In this document: in pieces, positions 17,361 through 25,002 of the stretch
How the letters are laid out: every line of letters starts with the position of its first letter
Position numbering within the stretch: the stretch's first letter is position 1
Source: Agilicoccus flavus
GTDB lineage: Bacteria; Actinomycetota; Actinomycetes; Actinomycetales; Dermatophilaceae
DNA: 64,000 nt
Assembly (NCBI RefSeq): GCF_014857905.1
Contig: NZ_JACYXE010000005.1
Coordinates: 1 to 64,000, forward strand
Direction: 5' to 3'
Notes under the pieces: generated by a model
Seen by the model: only the letters and a program-made list of their open reading frames with translations
Told to the model about the DNA's origin: nothing
Databases searched by the model: none
Program-made: the position numbers and the translations under genes

Positions 17361-17607
17361 GTGAGCCGGCTCGTGCGGATGATGCCCGCGCCGGGTCGAC
17401 GTCGTGCGGAGGTCGTCTTCTCCAAGTGAACCCAAGGGTTCGTCGCGTCCCTGCGTGCGTGTGACCGCTCCCGTGTGTCGTGCCGCCGGGCGGTTGCCGC
17501 CGTCCGACACCCTTCCCTTCGGACGTTCGCCCTGACGACCAAGCGTCTTGACGATTTCTTTAACTTCTCCGTCCGGCGGGGTACCCGGACGGGGCCGCAC
17601 GCACGTC

Positions 17608-17640
17608 GTCGCCCGTCGCCCCGAAGGGGCGGGCGGCGAC
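17608..17640 (-). terminator. Hairpin downstream of sigma gene copy 1
   Basis: A GTCGCCC...GGGCGGCGAC stem with a GAAG loop lies 15 nt after the sigma-factor stop. Pairing is imperfect near the middle but strong overall. Probable terminator of the sigma gene. Confidence 0.55.
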
Positions 17641-17654
17641 GTCGGCCAGGCGGG

Positions 17655-18536
17655 TCAGACGGCCTGGTAGGTCTCGTGGGCGGGGTTCATGCCCTCCGGC
17701 AACGTCAACCGATCCCGATACGACGACCGCGCCGCGATCTGCGCGTAATACGCCGCCTTCCGACGCGCCACCGCCCCACCAGACGCCGCCTCCACCAACT
17801 CCGGCGCCAACTGCGCATTCATCCCATCCCGCAACAACTTCAACGCCTCAGCCCGCATCTGCGAAATCCGCGACTCCGTCACCCCGAGCTCCTCCGCCAA
17901 CTCCCGCATCGGCCGATCCTCGAAAAAACACCCCCGCACCACCGCAGCCAACCGCTCCGGCAACGCCTCCACCGCATCCCGCAAATACGCCGCCCGCTCC
18001 CGCGCCACCAACACCGCCTCCGGCGTCGCCGACGACGACGGCAACACCGCATCCGCCCCCACACTGTCCGTGATCACATCCAACCGCAACACCACCGACG
18101 AATGCAGATCCGCATCCACCCGCTCCAACTCAGCCACCGACACACCCATCTCGGCCGCCACCTCAACATCCGACGGACGCCGACCCAACGACGCCGCCAA
18201 CGCATCATGCACCCCATCACGACGACGCACCTTCGACCGCAACGACCGCGTCGCCCAATCCGCCGACCGCAACTCATCCAACAACGCACCACGAATCCGA
18301 CGCACCGCATACCGACCGAACGGCACACCCAAACTCACATCAAAACTCCGCGCCGCCATCGCCAACGCAGCCATCCCCGCCGACACCAGATCATCCGTGA
18401 ACACATGACCCGGCAACCTCGACGAGATCGCCCGCACCTCAAAATGCACCAACGGCACATGCGCCCGACACAGCTCGTCGAGCTCTCGATCGCCCATGGG
18501 AGCGGCAACCCCCGTCACGCTTTCAGAAACAGTCAC
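17655..18536 (-). CDS. FliA/WhiG-type sigma factor, copy 1
   Basis: This 293-residue protein has sigma-70 region 2 (FTDDLVSAGMAALAMAARSF, RIRGALLDELRSADW), region 3 (LAASLGRRPSDVEVAAEMGV) and a C-terminal region 4 helix-turn-helix (MRELAEELGVTESRISQMRA). RIRGA-DELR-DW is characteristic of the FliA/WhiG class that directs flagellar or developmental transcription. The GTG at 18536 is chosen because it aligns with the start of copy 2. Codon use is odd: leucine is mostly TTG and third positions favour G/T, while neighbours use CTC/CTG and C/G. Bases 17667-18476 are apparently identical to the second copy 7.35 kb away. Confidence 0.9.
   Translation of the reverse strand: MTVSESVTGVAAPMGDRELDELCRAHVPLVHFEVRAISSRLPGHVFTDDLVSAGMAALAMAARSFDVSLGVPFGRYAVRRIRGALLDELRSADWATRSLRSKVRRRDGVHDALAASLGRRPSDVEVAAEMGVSVAELERVDADLHSSVVLRLDVITDSVGADAVLPSSSATPEAVLVARERAAYLRDAVEALPERLAAVVRGCFFEDRPMRELAEELGVTESRISQMRAEALKLLRDGMNAQLAPELVEAASGGAVARRKAAYYAQIAARSSYRDRLTLPEGMNPAHETYQAV
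17667..18476. repeat. 810-bp direct repeat, copy 1 (sigma gene body)
   Basis: Every base of this segment that I compared matches 25015-25824. Outside it the two genes are still homologous but diverged: the last codons read Q-A-V versus E-A-V, and the N-termini differ. That pattern points to very recent duplication or, more likely, gene conversion limited to the gene body. The copies are in the same orientation, offset 7348 bp. Confidence 0.95.
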
Positions 18537-18945
18537 AAGTAGAAAGCTAGGAACTCTCCCATCAGAGTCCCAGGTTGCGTCCACATTTCGAGAAATCGCA
18601 GGTCAAATAGGGTAAGCGAGCGCTCAGTGAGCCCCCAAGACCCTAGGTTAGATGCATCGCTCGACTGTTTCTGTTCGTCTTGCGCAACAGCGAAACGCCT
18701 GGTGAGGACGGCAATTGGAGACATCCTGTCGATATTTGGACGAACGTATTGGACATTCGATGACGACACGCACCGGAATGCGTCACGGACGCTCGACCTC
18801 GGTGAGTTCCGCATCCCTTTCCTTGGCATTCAAGGTTTTTCGCCCGCCCTGGTCGATCCCGGCGGCGGCACCGCGGGCCGTCCTCGCCTCATCGGCACCC
18901 GTCGGCGGTCGATGGGAGAAGAGGCCGCACCGTAGGAGGACGCCT
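18537..18945. promoter_or_regulatory. Divergent region between sigma copy 1 and the GT-methyltransferase
   Basis: This 409-nt AT-richer stretch has no credible gene. On the minus strand it contains TTGACCTGCGA, then TCTCGAA, then GTGGAC, a block also present ahead of sigma copy 2, so it probably holds the sigma promoter or a regulator site. On the plus strand GGAGGA lies just before the GTG at 18946. Confidence 0.45.
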
Positions 18946-20241
18946 GTGTTCGTGTTCGGAGTGTTCGTCGACAGCCCCGAGGTCTTCGAGCGCCACTGCC
19001 TGCCCGGCATCGCCGCGCACGGCGGCGCCGACGCCACCCTCATCACCTCCGGCGACCTGCCCGTCGCCGCGACCTACAACCAGATGCTCGACGCCGCAGG
19101 CGACCTCGGCGACGTCGAGGCGGTCGTCATCCTCCGCCAGGACGTCACGCTCGCCGACCCGGGCTTCCGCGAAAAGGTGCGGGCCGCCTTCGCCTCCGAC
19201 GACACCCTCTCCGTCCTCCTGCCGGCGGACACCCGCGGCGGCGCCGACCCGCTCGCCGCGGCGGACGGCGCGTGTCTCGTCCTGCACCCGCGGCTCCTGA
19301 CCCGGGTGCGTTTCGACGAAGCGCTCACCGGCACCCACGGCCACGCCCTCGACCTGTGCCGCCGCGTCCGCGACGCGGGCGAGCGGGTGAGCGTCGCCTC
19401 GATCGCCGTCGCCCCGCACGCCGACGCGGCCACCGCCTCCGCCCGCAGCGCCGCCGTGGTCTCGCAGGGGCAGCACGCCCGGCGGGTCGGCCGCGAGGTG
19501 CTCACCCGCGTGCTCGCCCGCCACGACGACCCGGCGGGGCGGCCCACGGGGCCCGCGGCCGGTGCGGCCCGACGCGCCTCGGAGGCCTTCATCGCCTTCG
19601 ACCACCCTGAGCTCATCGCCCACCTGCCCTCCGACGCCCACCGGGTCCTCGACCTCGGATGCGGCGCGGGGACGCTCGGGGCCGCCATCGCCTCCGGCAC
19701 CGGCGCCCACGTCGTGGGCGTCACCGACCAGCCCGCGCAGGCGGACCTCGCGCGCACGCGCCTCGCCGACGTCGCCCTCGCCCACCTCGACGAGACGACG
19801 ACCCTGCCGTTCGACCGCGGATCGTTCGACGTCGTCGTCGCCGCGGGGCTCCTGGAGCGCCTCGCCGACCCCGCCCACGCGCTCGAGCTGGCCGCCGCCT
19901 ACCTGCGTCCCGGCGGCCGCATCGTCGCGACCGTGCCGAACGTCAAGCACTGGTCCGTCGTCCTGCCCCTGCTCGTCCAGGACCGGTGGGAGTACACCGA
20001 CACCGGTCTCCTCGCCCGCTCGAGCCTGCGGTTCTTCACGATGGTCGAGGCCGCCGCGATGTTCCGCGCCGCCGGGTTCGGCGGGTTCGAGGTGTGCGCC
20101 GCGAACCAGATCCCCCTCGGGGACCCCGCCCAACTCGAGCCGCTGCGCGCCTGCCTGCAGGCCTACGGCGTCGACGGCGAGGAGGCCGGCACGCTGCTCG
20201 ACTCCTACGAGTACCTCGTCGTCGCCGCCCTGCCGGACTGA
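18946..20241 (+). CDS. Fusion of GT2-like domain and SAM methyltransferase
   Basis: GTG 18946 follows GTAGGAGGA with good spacing. In the 431-residue product the first 160 residues resemble a degenerate GT2 domain of the kind that starts 'FVFGVFVDSP' and contains AVVILRQDVTLADPGF. The second half (from about residue 210) is a class I methyltransferase with HRVLDLGCGAGTLGAAI, LDETTTLPFDRGSFDVVVAA and LRPGGRIVATVPNVKHW. Such fusions occur in flagellin- and surface-glycan clusters, adding or methylating sugars. The gene is divergent from sigma copy 1 and lies inside the segment bracketed by the sigma repeats. Catalytic specificity cannot be read. Confidence 0.8.
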   Translation: MFVFGVFVDSPEVFERHCLPGIAAHGGADATLITSGDLPVAATYNQMLDAAGDLGDVEAVVILRQDVTLADPGFREKVRAAFASDDTLSVLLPADTRGGADPLAAADGACLVLHPRLLTRVRFDEALTGTHGHALDLCRRVRDAGERVSVASIAVAPHADAATASARSAAVVSQGQHARRVGREVLTRVLARHDDPAGRPTGPAAGAARRASEAFIAFDHPELIAHLPSDAHRVLDLGCGAGTLGAAIASGTGAHVVGVTDQPAQADLARTRLADVALAHLDETTTLPFDRGSFDVVVAAGLLERLADPAHALELAAAYLRPGGRIVATVPNVKHWSVVLPLLVQDRWEYTDTGLLARSSLRFFTMVEAAAMFRAAGFGGFEVCAANQIPLGDPAQLEPLRACLQAYGVDGEEAGTLLDSYEYLVVAALPD

Positions 20242-20414
20242 CCTAGCCGGTGGAGGCTCGGCCTCCCACGCGGTCCGCGGGGTCCACGGGGTCCGCGGGG
20301 TCCGCGCACGAGTGTGGCGCGCAGCGGCCGGAGGGCCGCCCGACGGGCTCGAGGCGAGGACGTACAGGACCGCCGCCGCGTTCGTGTGGTCGACGAGGCC
20401 GGGTCTACACGATC

Positions 20415-20521
20415 GTTTTCACGACAGCTGCACTGCCAATGGCGGAGGCTGTTACGACGTCGCAGGTCAGGGGTCGGCGCCGCGGCCGCCTCCCCATTGG
20501 CAGTGCAGTTGTCGTGAAAAC
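20415..20521. mobile_element. 107-bp MITE-like element with 28-bp terminal inverted repeats
   Basis: Left arm 20415-20442 begins GTTTTCACGAC and ends CTGCCAATGG. Right arm 20494-20521 is its reverse complement with a single mismatch. The 51-bp centre continues partial pairing (GGCGGAGGC against GCCGCCTCC). Such size and symmetry fit a miniature inverted-repeat element or a large regulatory stem-loop. No target duplication is evident and no second copy is visible in the window. Confidence 0.6.
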
Positions 20522-20587
20522 CCCGCCTGCTCCGGCCGGCCGTCACCGTCGCAGGGCCGAAGGACGGGGGTCGGCGGCGTCCGGGGA

Positions 20588-21006
20588 CGTCCACCCCACG
20601 GACGGGCCGGCCCCCGCCGCGGACCTGGACCTGGACGCCGCGGACGCCCATCCGCGGACGGGCCGGCCCGGGGCGGACCCGGCCCCGGACGCCCGAGGAC
20701 CTCCGCCCCACGGACGTTCCGGCCTTCTCGTCGCACCTGGCCCCGGACGCGGCGGACGCCCCCCGCGGACGGGCAGGCCCGCGGCGGACCCGGCCCCAGC
20801 CGCACAAGAACCTCCACCCCACGGACGTTCCGGCCCCCGCCGCGGACCTGGACCTGGACGCCCGAGGGTGGTCGCCCCGCGCACGGGCCGGCCCCGCTGC
20901 GGGCCTGGACCTGGAGGCCCGAGAACCTCCACCCCACGGACGTTCCGGCCCCCGCCGCGGACCTGGACCCGGACGCCCGAGGGTGGTCGCCCCGCGCACG
21001 GGTCGG
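20588..21006. repeat. Minisatellite upstream of the GNAT gene
   Basis: About eight degenerate units of roughly 57 bp, alternating two types to give a 114-bp higher-order period, fill this stretch. A recurrent core is CCACCCCACGGACGTTCCGG followed by a GGACCTGGACC-type run. The other unit type contains GCACGGGCCGGCC. The last unit runs straight into the TACGCT -10-like element of the GNAT gene. The array is not convincingly coding on either strand. Together with the element at 20415-20521 it accounts for the 779-nt gap after 20241. Confidence 0.75.
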
Positions 21007-21020
21007 CCTACGCTGCCTGC

Positions 21021-21530
21021 ATGGACCTGCGCCTCGCCGCACCCGCCGAGCTCGACGCCGTGGGCGAGCTGACCCTCGCCGCGTATGCGGCCGACGGAGT
21101 GATCGGCCCCGACCACCCCTACGCGGCGACGCTGCGCGACGCGGCCACGCGGGCGGCGGCCGCGGAGCTGTGGGTGGCCCTCGACGGCGCCGACCTGCTC
21201 GGCACGGTGACGTGGTGTCCCCCCGGGTCGCCGCTGCAGGAGGTGGCGCGGCCCGGCGAGGGCGAGTTCCGGATGCTCGCGGTCGACGAGGCCGCGCGCG
21301 GGCGCGGCGTCGGGCAGGCCCTCGTCGAGCTCTGTCTCGACCGGGCCTGCGACGCCGGCCTCGACACCCTCGTGCTGTCCACCGGCGACTGGATGCACGC
21401 CGCCCACCGCCTGTACGAGCGCCTCGGCTTCCGCCGGCTCGCCGACCGGGACTGGTCGCCGCGCACCGGGATCTGCCTGCTGTCCTACCGCCGCGACGGG
21501 CTCTCGAACCGGCCGCCCGGCCCGCGCTGA
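21021..21530 (+). CDS. GNAT-family N-acetyltransferase
   Basis: The 169-residue protein has the acetyl-CoA binding signature FRMLAVDEAARGRGVGQALV (motif A, about residues 76-95) and the terminal YERLGFRRLADRDW element, placing it in the GNAT superfamily. The substrate could be a small molecule or a protein N-terminus. No ribosome site precedes ATG 21021, but TACGCT ends 6 nt before it, so the mRNA is probably leaderless. Immediately upstream is the minisatellite; 72 nt downstream is the FprA-like gene on the same strand. Confidence 0.88.
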   Translation: MDLRLAAPAELDAVGELTLAAYAADGVIGPDHPYAATLRDAATRAAAAELWVALDGADLLGTVTWCPPGSPLQEVARPGEGEFRMLAVDEAARGRGVGQALVELCLDRACDAGLDTLVLSTGDWMHAAHRLYERLGFRRLADRDWSPRTGICLLSYRRDGLSNRPPGPR

Positions 21531-21602
21531 CCCGGCCGACGCCGTCGGCCCCGACGACGCGCGCGCGGGCGGGCGGGGCGGCGCTCGTGCCAGGGTGGGG
21601 GG

Positions 21603-23402
21603 ATGCGGCAGCGAAGGCGCAGGATCGCGATCGTCGGGGCAGGACCGTCGGGGCTCTTCACGGCCCAGGCCCTCGCCGCCCAAGACCGGGTGCCCGTGCG
21701 CATCGACCTCCTCGAACGGCTGCCGACGCCGTACGGCCTCCTGCGCTACGGGGTCGCGCCCGACCACGAGAACATCAAGGCCGTCGCCACGGCCCTGGCC
21801 CGCACGTTCGACCACGACGACGTGCGCTTCTGGGGGCTGATCGAGTTCGGCCGCGACACGACCCGGGCCGAGCTGCTCGACGCCTACGACGCCGTCGTCT
21901 ACGCGGTGGGCGCGGCCGAGGACGTCCACATGGGCGTGCCCGGCGAGGACCTTCAGGGCAGCCGCAGCGCCCGCGAGTTCGTCGCCTGGTACGGCGGGCA
22001 CCCCGACGCCCGACCCCAACACCTGCGCGGGGTGAGGGGCGCCGCCACGGTCGGTGTGGGCAACGTGGCCGTCGACGTCGCGCGCATCCTCCTCAAGGAG
22101 CCGCACATGCTCGCGGACACCGACATGCCCGCCGCCGTCCTCGACGAGCTCCGGCGTCACACCGTCCGGGACGTGTGGGTGGTCGGCCGACGCGGGCCCC
22201 AGCACGCGAGCTACACGACGCGGGAGCTGCGGGAGCTCCTCGACACCCCCGGCGTCGCCGTGCACGTGTCGCCCGGTGCGTTCGACGGCATCGACGACGC
22301 CGACCTCGACCGCCGCACCCGCGGGAACGTCGAGGCGCTGCGGGCGGCCGCCGCCCGCGCCAGACCGGACGCCGCGCGGCGTCTGCACTTCGCGTTCTGG
22401 CGGCGCCCGGTCGAGATGGACGGCCTCGACGGCCGGCTCCGGGCCATGGTCCTCGAGCGCACCCGGATCGGCGGCGACGGCGCGCTCGAGGGCACCGGGG
22501 ACCTCGAGGCCGTGCCCGTGCAGCTCGTGCTGCGCGCCATCGGGTACCGCGGCAGCCCGCTGCCCGACGTCCCGTTCGAGCCGAACCGCGCGATCGTGCC
22601 CAACGACGAAGGCCGGGTGCTCGGTACCGACGGCCGACCCCTGCGCGGGGAGTATTGCGTCGGGTGGGTCAAGCGGGGGCCGATCGGCGTCATCGGCACG
22701 AACAAGTCCGACGCCGCGCAGACCGTCGGGCACCTGCTCGACGACCTCGCTGCGACCCCCGACGCTCCCGCCCCGACCCTCGACCTCCGCGAGGCCATGC
22801 GCCGCCGCGGGTTCTCCCCGTCGACCTTCGCCGACTGGCGCGACATCGACGCGGCGGAGACGGCGCTGGGCCGGGCCCAGGGCCGCCCGCGGACGAAGAT
22901 CGCCACCTGGACCGAGCTGCTCGGATACGTGGACGCCGACAGGGCCGGAGCGCACGCGGACGGGGCGACTCTGGGCGACGGGGACGCCGGCGAAGCGGCC
23001 GCGGGGGCTGACGCGGCCGGGACGAACCTGGACGGGACGGACACGAAGACCCACACGGCAGGGGTGAACCCGCCCGGGACAGACATAAAGACCGATCCGT
23101 CCCGGCCCAACCTGCCCGGGACAGACGCAGAAGCCGACGCGGCCCGGAAGGCGTCACCCGGGACAGACACGAGGACCGACGCGGCCGGGCCGAGCTCGGG
23201 CGGGACGGACACGACGACCCACGCAGCCACGGCGAACCCGGGCGCGACAGACACGACGACCCACGCAGCCACGGCGAACCCGGGCGCGACAGACACGAGG
23301 ACCCACGCGGCCGGGACGAACCCGGGCAGGACCGACTCGGGGACGGACGCGGGCAGGACCAGCTCGGGGACCGACGCGGGCGAGGCGGCGGAGGGGCGAT
23401 GA
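21603..23402 (+). CDS. FprA-type ferredoxin/adrenodoxin-NADP+ reductase with repetitive C-terminal tail
   Basis: Residues 1-460 match FprA: FAD-binding IAIVGAGPSGLF, LPTPYGLLRYGVAPDHENIK, the NADP-site segment TVGVGNVAVDVARILL, VVGRRGPQHASYT and the C-terminal WVKRGPIGVIGTNKSDA. The enzyme passes electrons from NADPH to ferredoxins. Family members normally end near residue 455-470. Here about 125 extra residues follow, made of repeats of roughly 16 residues such as GTDTTTHAATANPGA. The tail is hydrophilic and rich in Thr, Gly, Ala and Asp, with no signal or membrane segment. The stop overlaps the start of the lipoprotein gene (ATGA), so translation is coupled. Confidence 0.9.
   Translation: MRQRRRRIAIVGAGPSGLFTAQALAAQDRVPVRIDLLERLPTPYGLLRYGVAPDHENIKAVATALARTFDHDDVRFWGLIEFGRDTTRAELLDAYDAVVYAVGAAEDVHMGVPGEDLQGSRSAREFVAWYGGHPDARPQHLRGVRGAATVGVGNVAVDVARILLKEPHMLADTDMPAAVLDELRRHTVRDVWVVGRRGPQHASYTTRELRELLDTPGVAVHVSPGAFDGIDDADLDRRTRGNVEALRAAAARARPDAARRLHFAFWRRPVEMDGLDGRLRAMVLERTRIGGDGALEGTGDLEAVPVQLVLRAIGYRGSPLPDVPFEPNRAIVPNDEGRVLGTDGRPLRGEYCVGWVKRGPIGVIGTNKSDAAQTVGHLLDDLAATPDAPAPTLDLREAMRRRGFSPSTFADWRDIDAAETALGRAQGRPRTKIATWTELLGYVDADRAGAHADGATLGDGDAGEAAAGADAAGTNLDGTDTKTHTAGVNPPGTDIKTDPSRPNLPGTDAEADAARKASPGTDTRTDAAGPSSGGTDTTTHAATANPGATDTTTHAATANPGATDTRTHAAGTNPGRTDSGTDAGRTSSGTDAGEAAEGR
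23030..23390. repeat. In-frame about 48-bp tandem repeats in the reductase tail
   Basis: Successive units encode variants of G-T-D-T-x-T-x-A-A-x-x-N-P-G. Two adjacent units near 23205-23300 are virtually identical at DNA level, showing recent slippage. Because the period is a multiple of three, gain or loss of units keeps the frame open into the following gene. Confidence 0.85.
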
Positions 23403-24646
23403 GCCCCGGGCGGTGGGCGGGGCCGAGCCACCGCCCACCCGAACGCCCATTCGCGCACCCGCGGGGGCGCTCGCGCCGCCGGGCCTGGGCGTCGGTCCTC
23501 GTCCTCGCCTGGTGCGTCGCCGCCGCGTGCACGAGCGCGCCGGCCGGCCCGGCCGAGACCACCTCCCGGGGCCCGTCCGTCCTACCGCCGAGCGCGCAGA
23601 TCCCGGCGACCGAGGTCACCCCCGACTGGCGCGAAGTGGCGCTGCGCGACGGCGTCCTACCCGTCACGGCGGTCGTCGCCGGCACCTCCCTGCTCGTCGG
23701 CGGCTACGCCCCGGACGCCGCGGTCCGCCCGCGGCTGCTCCTCGTGGAGGAGGGGTCCGTGACGCGTGACGTCCCGGCGCGGCCCGGCGCCGGGTCGCCC
23801 TACGCGCCGCTCGCCCGATGGACATCGCTCGCGACCGACGGGCGGCGGGTCGTCGCCGTCGGCGGCGCTCCCGGCGGCGCGCACGCCAACACCCGCTGGA
23901 CGACGTGGGAGGGCGACCTTGCCGAGATCCGCGAACGCCCACAGAGCTTCTACGCGTTCGGCGGGTGGGGTGCGGGTGGCCTCGTCGGGGCCGCGATCAC
24001 GCCGGCGGGGCCGGTACTCGCCGGGTCCTGGGAGGGCGCGGCGGGGCTCGACGCGGCGCTGTGGACCCTCGACTCCCGCCGGCGCTGGGTCCGGCGCGAC
24101 TCCGCCGCGACCCCGCTGGCGAGCACCGCGACGGAGCTGGCCGGAGTGAGCGGCGTGACGGCGGCCGGGGACGGCGTCCTCGTGGCCGGCAGCGTCACCC
24201 ACCTGAGGCCGGGGTCGGTACAGCGGGCACCGGCGGTGTGGCGCACGCGGTCCGGCGCGGACGGGGCCGCCCGGGTCGACCTCCCCGAGGGCGGCTCGGT
24301 CGGCGAGGCCACCGGCGCCGACTGCGACCCGTCGGGATGCGTCGTCTTGGGGCGGGTCGACGACCGCGGGGCGTGGTGGTGGGCGCCGGGCTCGGGGCCC
24401 GCCCTGCGGCTGGCGGCGCCGGACGCGCCCGCGCCGACCGGCGCACCGGCGCCGGCGCCGGCACTGAGGGGCGACCGCCTCGCCGTGGCGGCCGGGGACC
24501 GGGTCTTCCTGCGGACGGGTGGGCGTTGGGCGAGCCTCGCGACGCCGGCCGCGCCCGTGCGTGAGGTCCACCTGCGGGCCGGCGGAATCGACGTCATCGC
24601 CGGCGACGCCGCGTCGCCCGGCCTGTGGACGACGACGCTCCCCTGA
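23399..24646 (+). CDS. Putative lipoprotein, beta-propeller-like, unknown function
   Basis: The ATG lies within the stop of the reductase (ATGA). The 415-residue product has a basic N-terminus (GRSRRRAW), a hydrophobic stretch and a lipobox-like VAAAC at about residue 42, so it is probably an acylated, surface-exposed lipoprotein. The mature part contains repeated strands such as WTSLATDGRRVVAVGGAP, AAITPAGPVLAGSWEG and GGRWASLATPAAPV, spaced like blades of a propeller, plus one Cys pair (DCDPSGC). No enzyme motif is recognised. A terminator hairpin follows at 24861-24908. Confidence 0.75.
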   Translation: MSPGRWAGPSHRPPERPFAHPRGRSRRRAWASVLVLAWCVAAACTSAPAGPAETTSRGPSVLPPSAQIPATEVTPDWREVALRDGVLPVTAVVAGTSLLVGGYAPDAAVRPRLLLVEEGSVTRDVPARPGAGSPYAPLARWTSLATDGRRVVAVGGAPGGAHANTRWTTWEGDLAEIRERPQSFYAFGGWGAGGLVGAAITPAGPVLAGSWEGAAGLDAALWTLDSRRRWVRRDSAATPLASTATELAGVSGVTAAGDGVLVAGSVTHLRPGSVQRAPAVWRTRSGADGAARVDLPEGGSVGEATGADCDPSGCVVLGRVDDRGAWWWAPGSGPALRLAAPDAPAPTGAPAPAPALRGDRLAVAAGDRVFLRTGGRWASLATPAAPVREVHLRAGGIDVIAGDAASPGLWTTTLP

Positions 24647-24860
24647 GCCTCCCGACAGGGGCGGGGCGGAACTGCGGGGGGCGCGGGTCCTCCGCGTCGG
24701 CGATCGCCGCAACTGCTTCCTCCGGGGCCCTGCCGAGCGAGCCGGTCCGATGATCGCCACCAGTCGACGCCCCGCACCGCGACGCCTCCGGGCACGGCCA
24801 CGCCGACGCCGGGTGACGCCGGGACGGCGCTGAGCGGCGGCCCGACGGGCACGGGGACGG

Positions 24861-24908
24861 CAAGAGCCCCCGCTGGAGTGTTGGGGGGCACACCATCGGG
24901 GGCTCTTG
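24861..24908. terminator. Hairpin terminator between lipoprotein and sigma copy 2
   Basis: CAAGAGCCCCC (24861-24871) pairs perfectly with GGGGGCTCTTG (24898-24908), an 11-bp stem between convergent genes. The remaining 356-nt gap (24647-25002) is GC-rich and shows no gene. Confidence 0.75.
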
Positions 24909-25002
24909 GACGACACCGGCAGGGGGAGCCGGCGTCACGGGTGTCGAGGTTGGGGGGCCTCGCACCCGGGCTCATGTGGTTCCGGTCGTCCTATCGGCCG
25001 AC

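Noticed and set aside
17550-17580. TTAAAG on the minus strand as a sigma-28 promoter for flagellin
   Set aside because: The TAAA box is present but no GCCGATAA-like -10 lies at the right distance, and it is about 580 nt from the start.
20250-21020. Plus-strand frame continuous with GNAT through the minisatellite
   Set aside because: Composition is repeat-driven Pro/Gly/Arg, with no ribosome site. The GNAT domain starts cleanly at 21021 with a leaderless promoter.
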